Program-made: the position numbers and the translations under genes
Notes under the pieces: model-generated
The model's input: the letters and a program-made list of their open reading frames with translations, nothing else
The model's database searches: none
What the model was told of the DNA's origin: nothing
In this document: positions 52,991-62,506 of the stretch, piece after piece
Numbering within the stretch: position 1 is the stretch's first letter
Layout: every line of letters starts with the position of its first letter
Source of the DNA: Lederbergia panacisoli
GTDB lineage: Bacteria; Bacillota; Bacilli; Bacillales; Bacillaceae_C
NCBI RefSeq assembly: GCF_024626525.1
Contig: NZ_JANJGU010000011.1
Location: 1 to 64,000 of the forward strand
Direction of reading: 5' to 3'
DNA: 64,000 nucleotides

Positions 52991-54772
52991 ATGTCGTTAA
53001 TAAAAGAAAGAGAACTCGAAGAAATGATTTCCGAGCTTGATGTAACATCGCTTGCTGACCGTGAGGCTGTCACATTTGCTAGGCAAGCATATTTAAGGTT
53101 AAGTGATGATCAAAAATCATCGATAGCAAATGTAGAACTTTTAGAAAAAGCAGAAGCTCAAATATTAAATTTATGGATTGATAGTATTGAAGAAGTGACG
53201 TCAAGCATCGGCGGACTTACATATGTAATACTGGAGCAATATCGAAGTATGAATGATGTTCAAAAATCGTTTGTTACGAATATTAATCGTCTTGAGGAAA
53301 TACAGTCCGAGCTTAAAAACCTTCAATCTATTAAACAAGAAAACTTCATAAAAGCAAGGGAAGTTCAAAAGATAATTGATCGTATGCAGCTAGAGCAATC
53401 AGATGTAAGCAGGGCTAGGGTTGCTTATAATGAATTATCAAGTGATCAAAAAGCTCATGTGGGTAATTACCTTGAGTTAAAGAATGCAGAAATTAATCTT
53501 GGCATGTCTCAAAAATCTCCGAGTAAAATTGTATACGCAGGAACGCGTTCATCCATTTACGGTGTAAGAGGCGAATGGTTGGGGATAGAAGATTGGCAGC
53601 ATATTACCGATAACATGGATGGATACTTTCCAGGTGCGGAGCCAACTTATGTTTGGATTATCGGAAAATTAGATACTAAGGTAGGGATAGGTGGTACACA
53701 GCTTGAGTTTGAAGCGCCAATTGACGGGATTGATTATGCGTCCCAAAATATTAGCTTTGGTGAACCGACAAAGGCTGGCCATCTTTCTCATGAAGACTAT
53801 TTGAGTTATTTTGATGAGCATGGAATTAAGGTTTTTCTGCAAGTTGAATCTGGTTTTGCAGATATGAAAACATTGATGGATCTAATTTTTGCTAAATACG
53901 GCCACCATAAAAGTGTAATTGGTTTCGGTGTGGATGTTGAGTGGTACTACGGGATTACTGAAGATGCCGGAATTCCAGTAACGGATGAATTGGCTAAAGA
54001 ATGGGACGACCATCTGAAATCAATTAATCCACAGTACCGTATGTTCTTAAAACATTATAACTATTGCTGGTTACCTCCAACATATCGCAGTGATCTACTA
54101 TTCTGCAATGATAGTCAAGGCTTAGGAAGTATGGATGGCGAAGTACAATCCGGATTTCTCCCAGAGTTTAAGAATTGGGCAGATCATTTTTATCCAAATG
54201 ATGTCCTTTATCAAATCGGCTATAGCCCAGATGCCACTTGGTACTATGCTGAAGACACACCCATAATCCAAAAGCTTGGCGAGAGTTTAGCTGAAGTAAC
54301 GAGGCAAAATTTAGGAATTACATGGGTTGACTTTACAATTAAGGATCCGATGACATTCCCAAATTTATTTAAAGATGATTCTGAAGTGGCAGGTTCCGTT
54401 AATTCCGCCCTTCGTTATTTGCAAGATACTCCTTTTAGTAAGGTAGGCACCCGTTTTACTAACAATACTCAAACTTTGACGGATGCCTTGTACGTCGCAA
54501 GGCTTCGTGAAATAGTAAATTCTTTATCTAAAGAACAACGGGAGCAATTAAACGAAGAGTATGTTTCTATTCTTAAGCTGTATGAACCGAAAGCGATTGA
54601 AACACGGATTGAAAATTTATCTAGCGATCTTAAATTAAAAGATAAAGAGAAAGTCGATCAAGTTCTCTCAGCTTATACGGCACTTACGAACGAGCAAAAA
54701 GGACGAGTAACTAATATTGATACATTAAGATCGGTTGAAAAAGAGATATTAGCTTTAGAAACTGGTAATTAA
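52991..54772 (+). CDS. Unknown protein: helical 'QK-N' repeats around a glycosidase-like central domain
   Basis: This 593-residue protein starts at ATG 52991 (GGGGGAAT 10 bases before); longer frames exist with no ribosome site. N-terminal residues about 1-170 hold three helical repeats of the pattern 'ARxAYxxLSxDQKxxVxN...L..AE', and one more closes the C terminus. These resemble linker repeats of Gram-positive surface proteins. The centre (about 180-490) is unlike them: 'KIVYAGTRSSIYGVRGEWLGIEDWQ', 'GHHKSVIGFGVDVEWYYG' and 'NLGITWVDFTIKDP', suggesting a TIM-barrel glycosidase with Asp/Glu rich strand ends. No signal peptide is visible, so it appears cytoplasmic. Family not recognised. Paired with the next gene. 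Confidence 0.65.
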   Translation: MSLIKERELEEMISELDVTSLADREAVTFARQAYLRLSDDQKSSIANVELLEKAEAQILNLWIDSIEEVTSSIGGLTYVILEQYRSMNDVQKSFVTNINRLEEIQSELKNLQSIKQENFIKAREVQKIIDRMQLEQSDVSRARVAYNELSSDQKAHVGNYLELKNAEINLGMSQKSPSKIVYAGTRSSIYGVRGEWLGIEDWQHITDNMDGYFPGAEPTYVWIIGKLDTKVGIGGTQLEFEAPIDGIDYASQNISFGEPTKAGHLSHEDYLSYFDEHGIKVFLQVESGFADMKTLMDLIFAKYGHHKSVIGFGVDVEWYYGITEDAGIPVTDELAKEWDDHLKSINPQYRMFLKHYNYCWLPPTYRSDLLFCNDSQGLGSMDGEVQSGFLPEFKNWADHFYPNDVLYQIGYSPDATWYYAEDTPIIQKLGESLAEVTRQNLGITWVDFTIKDPMTFPNLFKDDSEVAGSVNSALRYLQDTPFSKVGTRFTNNTQTLTDALYVARLREIVNSLSKEQREQLNEEYVSILKLYEPKAIETRIENLSSDLKLKDKEKVDQVLSAYTALTNEQKGRVTNIDTLRSVEKEILALETGN

Positions 54773-54783
54773 ACGTGATTATA

Positions 54784-54812
54784 GCACCGCATGAGTTTTG
54801 CTGCGGTGTTTA
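54784..54812 (+). terminator. Hairpin between the two glycosidase-like genes
   Basis: GCACCGCA pairs with TGCGGTG(C side mismatched), followed by TTTATT. The weak T tract allows partial read-through into the next gene. Confidence 0.5.
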
Positions 54813-54835
54813 TTCTCTAAAGGAGGTTATTTTCT

Positions 54836-56116
54836 ATGAATGGAATTCATCTTCATCCTCACGATATTATTGACGAGGGGACGGATCAAATCTTCTCTTT
54901 GTTAAATATAATGGAAGATATTCATTATATTTTTCCGCAAGTAAATACGATATTTGAGCGGAATCCTTATCCGAAAGGGATATTGCCGCACAATCCCGTT
55001 CATGAATTCGTACAAGGAGAAGGAACTTGGCATGTACCGCTCGATGTAAAAGCGATATATGAAGACTTACATCAAAAGGTGGATGCCTCTGTTCAAAATG
55101 GTGAAGACTCGATACAACTGCTAAAAGAAGGTTCAACTAGTACTGAATTCAAAATTATTCCTTGGCTAAATTTACTTAATGGGAACTTTCAAGGAAATGT
55201 TGAAAATAATGGTGTTGTGGATTTCCAAGGAAGTGTTGTCGATCATTGGTTATGTCCTAACGGTCCTGATATTGTTCCGATGTGGTCAAAATTAATTACC
55301 GCGTTAACAGAAAAATACGGCTATACGACTTATTTAATTGATAGAATTCGTTTTCCTGATTGGGCTGGGAAACAAGTCAATCCCAAAGGAATATTCAGTT
55401 GTTTCTGTCCTCATTGTAAAAAAGGAATGGAATCACTTGGCATAGACATTTCAGAACTTAAAAATACAATGAATGAAGTTGCTGCTAACCTACGAAACGA
55501 GGATTTCCAATCTGCCGTTCATATTTTGCAGCATTCTAAACATATAAAACAATGGATTCAATATAGACAAGATAGTGTCTCGACTTTTGTTGAAAAACTT
55601 CTGCATGACGTACAGAGGGATAACCCGGACATTCAATTATGGCTTGACTTATGGCCGCCTTCGTACGCGTGGCTATTAGGTCAAGATTATAGCCGATTAA
55701 CAAAAGCTTCAAACACATTAAAACATTTTCCATACCATAAACTAGGTGGAGGAGCAGATGTTCAAGGATTTATCGAATATTTTGCGGGGACACCTGTTAA
55801 ACAAGAAGAAGCTTTCCAAGCTTTCCTTACCTTTTTTGACTTACGTTACAATATCTCTTATGAATCTTTTAAAGAAGAGGGATATCCCATCTCTTTTGTC
55901 AAAAACGAAAATGATAAAGTACGTGAACTTTCAGTACCAAATACACATATATTCAGCGGCATCCAAATGTGGAATATTGATGAAGAGCCTTTAATTGAAG
56001 CCCTCGAAGCAGCTGAAAAAAGTGAAGCAAATAATGTGTTATATTATTGCTACGGCTGGGCCGATGAACATTTATTTCATGCGGTTGGAAAATGGAATAA
56101 AAATATTAAAAAGTAA
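54836..56116 (+). CDS. Uncharacterised glycosidase-like TIM-barrel protein
   Basis: This 426-residue protein starts at ATG 54836 behind AAAGGAGG. It has text of a putative glycoside hydrolase: 'FKIIPWLNLLNGN', 'YTTYLIDRIRFPDWAGK' (a potential catalytic Asp in a DRIRFPDW pattern), 'IFSCFCPHCKKGMESLG' (a Cys-x-Cys-x-x-Cys cluster), 'IQLWLDLWPPSYAWLLGQDY' and 'HIFSGIQMWNIDEEP'. The CFCPxC signature is seen in uncharacterised glycosidase-like families. It lacks a signal peptide. It lies 63 bases after its neighbour; a substrate is unknown. Alternatives are an amidohydrolase-like or carbohydrate-binding protein. Confidence 0.65.
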   Translation: MNGIHLHPHDIIDEGTDQIFSLLNIMEDIHYIFPQVNTIFERNPYPKGILPHNPVHEFVQGEGTWHVPLDVKAIYEDLHQKVDASVQNGEDSIQLLKEGSTSTEFKIIPWLNLLNGNFQGNVENNGVVDFQGSVVDHWLCPNGPDIVPMWSKLITALTEKYGYTTYLIDRIRFPDWAGKQVNPKGIFSCFCPHCKKGMESLGIDISELKNTMNEVAANLRNEDFQSAVHILQHSKHIKQWIQYRQDSVSTFVEKLLHDVQRDNPDIQLWLDLWPPSYAWLLGQDYSRLTKASNTLKHFPYHKLGGGADVQGFIEYFAGTPVKQEEAFQAFLTFFDLRYNISYESFKEEGYPISFVKNENDKVRELSVPNTHIFSGIQMWNIDEEPLIEALEAAEKSEANNVLYYCYGWADEHLFHAVGKWNKNIKK

Positions 56117-56136
56117 GTATGTAGGGAGGAGTTTGA

Positions 56137-57213
56137 ATGAAGCAGTTCAAATATTGTATACCTATATTTCTATTCATCTTTTTAACTGCTTGTTCACATT
56201 TAGAAGAGGGACCTCGAGCTGCATTACCAATAAATCCGAATGAAAATGTAGATTTTTCATCTAGTGACCTTAAATCAATCTATTTTGCTGGTGGATGTTT
56301 TTGGGGAGTGGAAGCATATTTTGCGAGAATATATGGTGTGAAGAATGCATCTTCCGGATATGCGAATGGCAACGGAAAAGATCCCAAATACGAAGATGTT
56401 ATAAAAGGTGATCGGAAATTCGCAGAAACGGTTCATGTTGAATACGACCCTGAAAAAGTTACCTTATCTGAGCTTCTTACTTATTTTTTTAAAGTGGTTG
56501 ACCCCACAAGTATAAACCAGCAAGGGAATGATCGGGGAATCCAGTATAGATCTGGGATTTATTTTGAGGACAAAAATGACGAAGCCATTATTATAGCTTC
56601 AATAGAGAAAGAACAGGAAAAATACGATGAAAAGATTGTCACTGAGGCGCTGCCATTGGAAAACTTTTTCCTAGCCGAAGATTATCATCAAGATTACTTG
56701 GACAAAAATCCTGATGGGTATTGCCATATTGATTTAAGTATTTTGGATGAAGATGTAGATGTGGATGTTCAAAGTTATATAAGGCCAAGTGATGAAGAAA
56801 TCAAGGAGAAATTAACACCCGAACAATATCAAGTAGCATTATTAGATGACACAGAACGAGCGTTCGCTAATGAATATTGGAATACTTATGAACCTGGAAT
56901 TTATGTTGATATCGTTACAGGAGAACCCCTTTTTTCCAGCCGGGACAAATATGACTCCGATTGTGGTTGGCCAAGTTTTACTAAACCAATTTCGCGTAAA
57001 GTAGTAATATACAACGATGATAACAGATTTATGATGGATCGTACCGAAATTCGCAGTCGGATTGGTGATATTCATCTTGGCCATGTTTTTGATGATGGTC
57101 CCGAAGAAGAAGGCGGACTTAGATACTGTGTCAATAGTGCCTCACTGCGGTTTATTCCATTGGCAGAAATGAAAAAAGAAGGCTATGGGGATTTCATTAG
57201 CGAAGTTGAATGA
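56137..57213 (+). CDS. msrAB: Bifunctional methionine sulfoxide reductase MsrA/MsrB lipoprotein
   Basis: This 358-residue protein begins with a lipoprotein signal 'FLFIFLTAC' (lipobox Cys at about residue 19), so it is anchored outside the membrane. Residues about 50-195 are MsrA ('[19 protein letters not shown]', catalytic Cys in GCFW). Residues about 215-350 are MsrB ('[20 protein letters not shown]', '[10 protein letters not shown]', '[11 protein letters not shown]' with the catalytic Cys). It repairs R and S methionine sulfoxide in exported proteins. Start ATG follows AGGGAGGAG. Fusion of both domains in one secreted chain is known but less common in Bacilli than separate proteins. Confidence 0.93.
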   Translation: MKQFKYCIPIFLFIFLTACSHLEEGPRAALPINPNENVDFSSSDLKSIYFAGGCFWGVEAYFARIYGVKNASSGYANGNGKDPKYEDVIKGDRKFAETVHVEYDPEKVTLSELLTYFFKVVDPTSINQQGNDRGIQYRSGIYFEDKNDEAIIIASIEKEQEKYDEKIVTEALPLENFFLAEDYHQDYLDKNPDGYCHIDLSILDEDVDVDVQSYIRPSDEEIKEKLTPEQYQVALLDDTERAFANEYWNTYEPGIYVDIVTGEPLFSSRDKYDSDCGWPSFTKPISRKVVIYNDDNRFMMDRTEIRSRIGDIHLGHVFDDGPEEEGGLRYCVNSASLRFIPLAEMKKEGYGDFISEVE

Positions 57214-57217
57214 TGAA

Positions 57218-57248
57218 GGCAATATCAAAATGGGATATTGTCTTTTTT
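57218..57248 (+). terminator. Rho-independent terminator after msrAB
   Basis: GGCAATATC pairs with GATATTGTC, followed by six T. Confidence 0.85.
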
Positions 57249-57356
57249 CTTTTTAGAAATTAATAAATATTTCCTTTGTTTTAAGCAAATTATTTCAAAA
57301 TAATGATAAAATAGGCGTTATGATTGATTTATTTTACAAACAGGGGGAAATGAGAA

Positions 57357-58265
57357 TTGGATACAAAGTTTAACCGACCGAAAGGATTTGGAGAGATTTT
57401 AGATTTAACATTTAGATTAAGTAAAAATAAATTTAGTGACTTTTTACTAATTAATCTTATTTTTATGGGGCCAATTTACTTATTGCAAATATTTATCCAA
57501 CTTTTTTCTGGAGTAAGTTTTTTCAGGGAGCTAGGATCTGGTGATGTATGGTATGAACAAATACTCTCAAGCTTTGAAGAAACTGGATCTGCTAATTTAG
57601 GAGCAGACCTAGGTATCATAGCTGTTTCATTTTTTAGTATCTTTTTATTTCCAGTCGCTAGTGCAGCAATCCTCATTGCGATTAATCATATAAAGAAAAA
57701 CGAAGAGTACACGGTAGGCTCGATAATAAGAGAGGCTTTTTCACGATATGGCCCAATCCTTGGCAGCAGTATCCTATTTGTACTTCTTCTCATCGGTCTA
57801 ATAATCATACCAATCATTATCGTTGTGCTTGTCGGGGTTATTGGAGCTCTTGCAAATCCTTTTGCAGGAATTTTGATGGCGATTCTATTATTTATTGGGT
57901 TTGCTATCGGAATAGGACTATTGTTAACGCGTTGGGGTTTTTATTTTGGTGCAGTTGTCTTGGATGGTGAAGCAATCGGTTTTACAAGGAGCTGGAAACT
58001 GTCGAAGAAAAGAACATGGGCCTTATTCGGCTTATATATCGTATTTTCATTGATTGTTTCAACGATTAGCTATGCTGTCGAAGTCTCTTTCGGGCTGTTC
58101 TTAGGCAATAGCATCTTGCTATCGATCATTTCAAGTGTTGTTAGTTTATTTACGATGGTGATTTTTTCAGTTGGATATGCCGTCATGTACCTTGATGCAA
58201 AAACACGACATGATGCAGATGATTTAAAGGAAATGATTGAAGACTATAATGTGGTGCAATCGTGA
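57357..58265 (+). CDS. Integral membrane protein at the head of a MoxR island (GPDPase-membrane-domain-like)
   Basis: This 302-residue protein starts at TTG 57357 behind CAGGGGGAAATG. It opens 'FNRPKGFGEILDLTFRLSKNKFSDFLLINLIFMGPIYLLQIFIQLF', then has six or so long hydrophobic helices and ends 'AKTRHDADDLKEMIEDY'. This pattern resembles the membrane domain found with glycerophosphoryl-diester phosphodiesterases, but no catalytic domain is present. Its neighbours (DUF4129, DUF4350, MoxR, DUF58) suggest a membrane part of that complex. Function unproven. Confidence 0.75.
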   Translation: MDTKFNRPKGFGEILDLTFRLSKNKFSDFLLINLIFMGPIYLLQIFIQLFSGVSFFRELGSGDVWYEQILSSFEETGSANLGADLGIIAVSFFSIFLFPVASAAILIAINHIKKNEEYTVGSIIREAFSRYGPILGSSILFVLLLIGLIIIPIIIVVLVGVIGALANPFAGILMAILLFIGFAIGIGLLLTRWGFYFGAVVLDGEAIGFTRSWKLSKKRTWALFGLYIVFSLIVSTISYAVEVSFGLFLGNSILLSIISSVVSLFTMVIFSVGYAVMYLDAKTRHDADDLKEMIEDYNVVQS

Positions 58266-58289
58266 ATCGATTATTGTTAGGTGATATGA

Positions 58290-58943
58290 ATGGAAAACTT
58301 GAATAAGGCAAAAGAAGAGATTCGCGACATTTTGAATGGAACAGAATATCAAATGTATGCGAACGAATCAAAAAGTATATTCACGATATGGTGGGAACGT
58401 GCAAAAGAGTGGATTGCCGATCAACTGGAAAAATTGTTCCCTTCTTTAGAATCGGCCAGTCATACAGCAGCTGGCCCGATTCTTATTGCCATTATCGTCG
58501 CAGTTGTTGCTATGGTTGGAGTATTAGTGTTGTTTCTCGTTCGGGGACAAATGCGGAAACGGAAATATAAGGATTATAAGCCTTTCCAATCTATGAAAGA
58601 AATGGACTGGACTTTTCAAACCCATCTAGAAGAAGCAGTAAGATTCGAATCATTAGGAGATTATACAACATCGACACGTCATCTCTTCCTTGCCTTGCTT
58701 TTATATTTCCATGAAAAAGAATGGCTCATAGCAAGAATATGGAAAACGAATTGGGAATACTACGATGAACTTCGCAAGGTGAACAAAGAGTGGGCTGAAC
58801 GCTTTTTTAATTTGGCTCTTATTTTTGACGAGGCTACTTATGGAGAGAGGATTGTTGAAAAGGAAGAGTATGTACATTATAAATCGCAAGTGATGGAATG
58901 GCTTGGCGATTCACAGGAGGCGCCAACCAATGCAACAAAGTAA
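58290..58943 (+). CDS. DUF4129 domain protein
   Basis: This 217-residue protein has one membrane helix (about 62-90, 'GPILIAIIVAVVAMVGVLVLFLV'). A cytoplasmic C-terminal DUF4129 region follows ('FQTHLEEAVRFESLGDYTTSTRHLFLALLLYFHEKEW', then 'WAERFFNLALIFDEATYGER'). DUF4129 proteins usually accompany MoxR/DUF58 systems or protein-glutamine glutamyltransferases. Start ATG follows TTAGGTGAT. Its last bases overlap the start of the next gene. Confidence 0.85.
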   Translation: MENLNKAKEEIRDILNGTEYQMYANESKSIFTIWWERAKEWIADQLEKLFPSLESASHTAAGPILIAIIVAVVAMVGVLVLFLVRGQMRKRKYKDYKPFQSMKEMDWTFQTHLEEAVRFESLGDYTTSTRHLFLALLLYFHEKEWLIARIWKTNWEYYDELRKVNKEWAERFFNLALIFDEATYGERIVEKEEYVHYKSQVMEWLGDSQEAPTNATK

Positions 58944-60057
58944 AAGATTAAAAACATGGATTTGGCTAGTCGTCCTATTAGTTATTTTTGTGCTGGCAAG
59001 CTTTCTTATGTTCTCACAAAAGCCGAAAAGTTATCCGAAGTATGTATCGGATTCTCCATCACCAACAGGAGTTAAGGCAGTATATACGTATTTACATAAT
59101 CATTATGACACAGTAAAAAGATGGAAACATGCTCCTAATCTTTTAAATCATAGTGCAGAAAAACAGCTTCTTATTATAATAGAACCATTTTTTATGCCGA
59201 CAACTGAAGAAATAAAAGAATATAAGGACTTTATGAAGTCTGGAAATACGATTTTATTTGTCAGTGAAAATCCTGAAGGCTTTTTCAATCTTAAATCGGA
59301 AAGGTTGGAAGAAGATCTTGCGGAAATAGAATTAAAAATTAAGGATCAAAACGAAACGAATTACAAAGGACAAATACATTCTTCCGTAAGAGTTCAAACA
59401 CAAAAACAAGATAAAGTCTTATTACACGATAAAGAAGGCGCGATTGCCTTAAAACGATCATTTGGAGATGGGCATTTAATTGTTGCCATTACACCAGAAT
59501 GGTTCACAAATGGCCAAATATTATCAAGTGACAATATTCCTCTCACTCTCTCACTTTTAAATGAGGAAAAGATTGATTCAATCCTTTTTGATGAATACAT
59601 TCATATGGGGGAAAATGCCTCCACCATATGGACAGTCTATCCAAAATGGTTTTTAATTTTGATGCTGCAAATCATAGTGTTTTCCATTTTGTGGCTTTGG
59701 GCAAAAGGGAAGAGATTCGGCCCGATTTTAGTGCAAAGGGAAGAAACGGTCCGTTTTAGTGACGAGGGGATTAAGGCTTTGGCTGCTTGGTATTTGAGAG
59801 GTAGTAGATACAGAGAGTCTTTAGTAATACAGGCTGATTACGTAAAACAACTATTTCAGGAACGCTATGGAATTCCTACTACCATGGAGTGGACCGACAT
59901 AGAAGATTTGTTGCAACGAAAACGCATCGACATTACGAATATGCAGATTTTGAAAAATATTGGGCAAGTTTTACTAAAAAATCGATTAAGCAAGCACGAA
60001 TATTTAGTATGGTCGAAAAGATTAGATCGATTAAGAGAAGAGGTTGTCAAGCGATGA
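58930..60057 (+). CDS. DUF4350 domain protein
   Basis: This is a 375-residue protein from ATG 58930 (GGAGG at about 58917); the frame is open earlier inside the DUF4129 gene without support. An N-terminal membrane helix ('TWIWLVVLLVIFVLASFLMF') comes first, then an extracytoplasmic DUF4350 region ('VSDSPSPTGVKAVYTYLHNHYDTVKRW', 'LLIIIEPFFMPTTEEIKEYKDFMKSGNTILFVSENP'), a second helix near 245-265, and a C-terminal tail. Members act with MoxR and DUF58. It overlaps both neighbours (14 bases with DUF4129, ATGA with MoxR). Confidence 0.85.
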   Translation: MQQSKRLKTWIWLVVLLVIFVLASFLMFSQKPKSYPKYVSDSPSPTGVKAVYTYLHNHYDTVKRWKHAPNLLNHSAEKQLLIIIEPFFMPTTEEIKEYKDFMKSGNTILFVSENPEGFFNLKSERLEEDLAEIELKIKDQNETNYKGQIHSSVRVQTQKQDKVLLHDKEGAIALKRSFGDGHLIVAITPEWFTNGQILSSDNIPLTLSLLNEEKIDSILFDEYIHMGENASTIWTVYPKWFLILMLQIIVFSILWLWAKGKRFGPILVQREETVRFSDEGIKALAAWYLRGSRYRESLVIQADYVKQLFQERYGIPTTMEWTDIEDLLQRKRIDITNMQILKNIGQVLLKNRLSKHEYLVWSKRLDRLREEVVKR

Positions 60058-60983
60058 AAGAAGAATTACAGAACTTAATAGAAAAGTATGAAGAAAGAAT
60101 ATTAGGGCAAAGCTTAAATCTTAAACTATTATTGTCAGCAATATTAGCTGATGGGCACGTCCTTTTAGAAGGTGTTCCAGGCACAGGAAAAACACAAATG
60201 GTTAAAACACTTGCAGGACTTCTAGGCGGAAGATTTAATCGAATTCAATTTACACCCGACCTGTTACCTAGTGATATTACGGGAAGCACGATTTACAATA
60301 TGAAAGATAGTACATTTGAAACGATTAAGGGGCCGGTGTTCACAAACATTCTTTTAGCAGATGAAATTAATCGTACTCCTGCAAAAACACAGGCTGCACT
60401 ATTGGAAGCGATGGAAGAAAAGCAAGTGACGATTCAAGGGGAAACATATCAGTTGTCCGAGGTATTCTTCGTTGTCGCTACTCAAAATCCAATCGAATTT
60501 GAAGGAACTTACCCGCTGCCTGAAGCGCAGCAGGATCGTTTTCTTTTTAAGCTCTATATTGATTTCCCTAGCTTTGAGGAAGAAAAAAATGTATTGCATC
60601 AAGTAATAGAAAATAAAAATGGTTCTGGCCCTTTGTCAGCTATTATGAATATGGAAGAGTTTATTGCGCTGAAGGAAGAAATTTCCAGAGTGACAGTCGG
60701 GGACAATGTGATGGATTATATTATGAGAATAGTAAGAAAAACGCGGGAGGCAGAATCGATTCGTTTTGGAGCAAGTACAAGGGCAGCTATATCAATCGGT
60801 AGAGCGGCCAAGTCATGGGCCTATTTATCGGGAAGAGATTATGTTACACCAGACGATGTAAAAATGGTGTCAAAACCGTCTTTACGTCATCGTATTCAAC
60901 TATCTCCACATATAGAATTGGAGGGAGCGTCTGTTGACCAAATCATTGAAGAACTTGTGGGCTCGGTTCCTGTTCCAAGGTAG
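60054..60983 (+). CDS. MoxR family AAA+ ATPase
   Basis: This is a 309-residue protein from ATG 60054, overlapping the previous stop (ATGA). The Walker A is 'LLEGVPGTGKTQMVKTLAG', Walker B 'NILLADEINRTPAKTQAALLEAMEE', sensor 1 'FFVVATQNPIEFEGTYPLPEAQQDRF', and the C-terminal lid ends near 'VPVPR'. MoxR ATPases act as chaperones that mature or insert von Willebrand-type (DUF58) partners; no methanol dehydrogenase is implied. The end overlaps the DUF58 gene by 50 bases, the typical tight coupling of this pair. Confidence 0.93.
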   Translation: MKEELQNLIEKYEERILGQSLNLKLLLSAILADGHVLLEGVPGTGKTQMVKTLAGLLGGRFNRIQFTPDLLPSDITGSTIYNMKDSTFETIKGPVFTNILLADEINRTPAKTQAALLEAMEEKQVTIQGETYQLSEVFFVVATQNPIEFEGTYPLPEAQQDRFLFKLYIDFPSFEEEKNVLHQVIENKNGSGPLSAIMNMEEFIALKEEISRVTVGDNVMDYIMRIVRKTREAESIRFGASTRAAISIGRAAKSWAYLSGRDYVTPDDVKMVSKPSLRHRIQLSPHIELEGASVDQIIEELVGSVPVPR

Positions 60984-62289
60984 AGGGATATTACCTTCCG
61001 GGCGCTTGCTCGCTATTTTCGGCATACTTTCCCTCGTACTTATTGCCTTAAGCTTCGGCAAGTTTTCATGGTGGCCCTTCATTATTGTAAATATTATTGT
61101 TTTTTTATTGAGCTTGATTGATTTATTTTTTTCTCCTAGGAAAAAGGAACTTCATTTTAGTCGTCATATTCCGGATGAATTGGAAAGAAATTTATCTTAT
61201 AAGGTAGAGCTAGAAGTGACGAATCGTTCGAAGTATTCGTTGTTGTATTCGATGATAGATGGGATACCGCAAAGTTTTCAGAGAGTTTTTCCTCTGAAAG
61301 GGAGTATCACTCATGGAGTCACGTTAGTTGAGTATGAAACTGCTGCTCCAGTACGCGGAGACTATGAAGTAACAAAGCTGTATTTCCGTTATTCAAGTTC
61401 GTTGCGTTTATGGGAAAAACAATTGACAGTTGATTTAAGAGAAACTGTTAAGGTGATTCCTGACCTATCTGAGACAAAACAATTTTTAGAAAATGCTCAA
61501 AAATATTTGCTGTTCGAAGGTAATAAAATTCGCAGGCATCATACGGGAATTGGCGATTTTGCCCAAATACGCAACTATGTTGTAGGAGATGACCCTCGTA
61601 AAATAAATTGGCGGCAGACAGCAAAACTACGCCAAGTGATGACGAATGAATATGAACCTGAGCACGGAAAATATATTACGATTTTAATAGATTGTGGAAG
61701 AATGATGGGAGCTGAGCTCACAAAAGGAAATCGCCTTGAAAAAGCATTGGAGGCCGCTCATTTAGTCGCAGCAGCAGCACTGCAAAATGGTGATTATGTT
61801 TCAGTTTTAGCTTTTGCGAAGGATGTAAAAGTGTTTGTGCCTGCTGCAAAAGGAATGGCCCATTTACAAACAATCCTTCATTCCATTTATAACGTATCAG
61901 TTGATTCAGCAGAATCCAATTACGCTGCGGTTTTTTCTTTTTTAGAAACGATGCAAAAGAAAAGAAGCTTGCTCCTTCTATTTAGCGACGTAAGAACATT
62001 TTTGTATGAAGAACATGCCCTTTTGTATTTAAAGCGGCTTAGACAAAGGCACCTATTTTTAATGATTGGAATCGAGGACACGACTCTTCAAAATCGAGCT
62101 AATGAGACGTCAAATAGTGTGCAACAGACTATGATCAAAAGCATCGCACAACAGCAAATACTCTTTAAGAAGAAAGAAAAAATAAAATGGGAAAGGCAAG
62201 GGCTTGTCATGATAGAAGCCAAAGAAGAAAACCTAGCCACTGCCGCAGTTTCTCATTATATCGATGTCATGAACCGGAATTTGCTGTAG
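60934..62289 (+). CDS. DUF58 domain (VWA-like) protein
   Basis: This 451-residue protein starts at TTG 60934 (GGAGGGAG 6 bases before). Two membrane helices near the N terminus come first. The DUF58 signature is 'FAQIRNYVVGDDPRKINWRQTAKLRQVMTNEYEPEHGKYITILIDCGRMMGAE', followed by a VWA-like domain with Asp/Ser (MIDAS-like) residues ('LILIDCGRM', 'LLLLFSDVRTF'). It is the usual partner of MoxR, thought to work on envelope or periplasmic targets. It ends directly before the 21-bp repeats. Confidence 0.9.
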   Translation: MTKSLKNLWARFLFQGRGILPSGRLLAIFGILSLVLIALSFGKFSWWPFIIVNIIVFLLSLIDLFFSPRKKELHFSRHIPDELERNLSYKVELEVTNRSKYSLLYSMIDGIPQSFQRVFPLKGSITHGVTLVEYETAAPVRGDYEVTKLYFRYSSSLRLWEKQLTVDLRETVKVIPDLSETKQFLENAQKYLLFEGNKIRRHHTGIGDFAQIRNYVVGDDPRKINWRQTAKLRQVMTNEYEPEHGKYITILIDCGRMMGAELTKGNRLEKALEAAHLVAAAALQNGDYVSVLAFAKDVKVFVPAAKGMAHLQTILHSIYNVSVDSAESNYAAVFSFLETMQKKRSLLLLFSDVRTFLYEEHALLYLKRLRQRHLFLMIGIEDTTLQNRANETSNSVQQTMIKSIAQQQILFKKKEKIKWERQGLVMIEAKEENLATAAVSHYIDVMNRNLL

Positions 62290-62309
62290 CAGTAAGACTG
62301 GCCAATCAT

Positions 62310-62414
62310 CTAATAGAACTGGTGAAACGTCTAATAGAGTCGTTCAACCATCTAATAGAACTACCGAAACGTCTAATAGGACCGGTCAATCGTCTAATAG
62401 AAGCTACGAATAGC
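62310..62414. repeat. Five 21-bp tandem repeats
   Basis: CTAATAGA(A/G) recurs at exactly 21-base steps (62310, 62331, 62352, 62373, 62394), with the pattern CTAATAGAAC-N-CGAAACGT. It lies directly after the DUF58 stop, so it is intergenic. Confidence 0.88.
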
Positions 62415-62438
62415 AAATACATTCTGCAAAACAGCAGA

Positions 62439-62487
62439 AAAAAAGAAAAAAAAGCGAATCTATCAACATAAAAGCTGGTAGATTCGC
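62439..62487 (-). terminator. Rho-independent terminator of the SpoIIM-like gene
   Basis: GCGAATCTA (62454-62462) pairs with TAGATTCGC (62479-62487). On the minus strand it is followed by a long T tract (62439-62453). Confidence 0.85.
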
Positions 62488-62506
62488 CAAATAGTGTATT
62501 TATATC

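Noticed and set aside
53000-56000. Link of the glycosidase-like pair to the rhamnose pathway
   Set aside because: argS and murB separate them and no shared AAACAAA motif was seen.
62187-62471. 94-residue plus-strand frame
   Set aside because: It overlaps the DUF58 gene in another frame and then the 21-bp repeats; repeat artefact.
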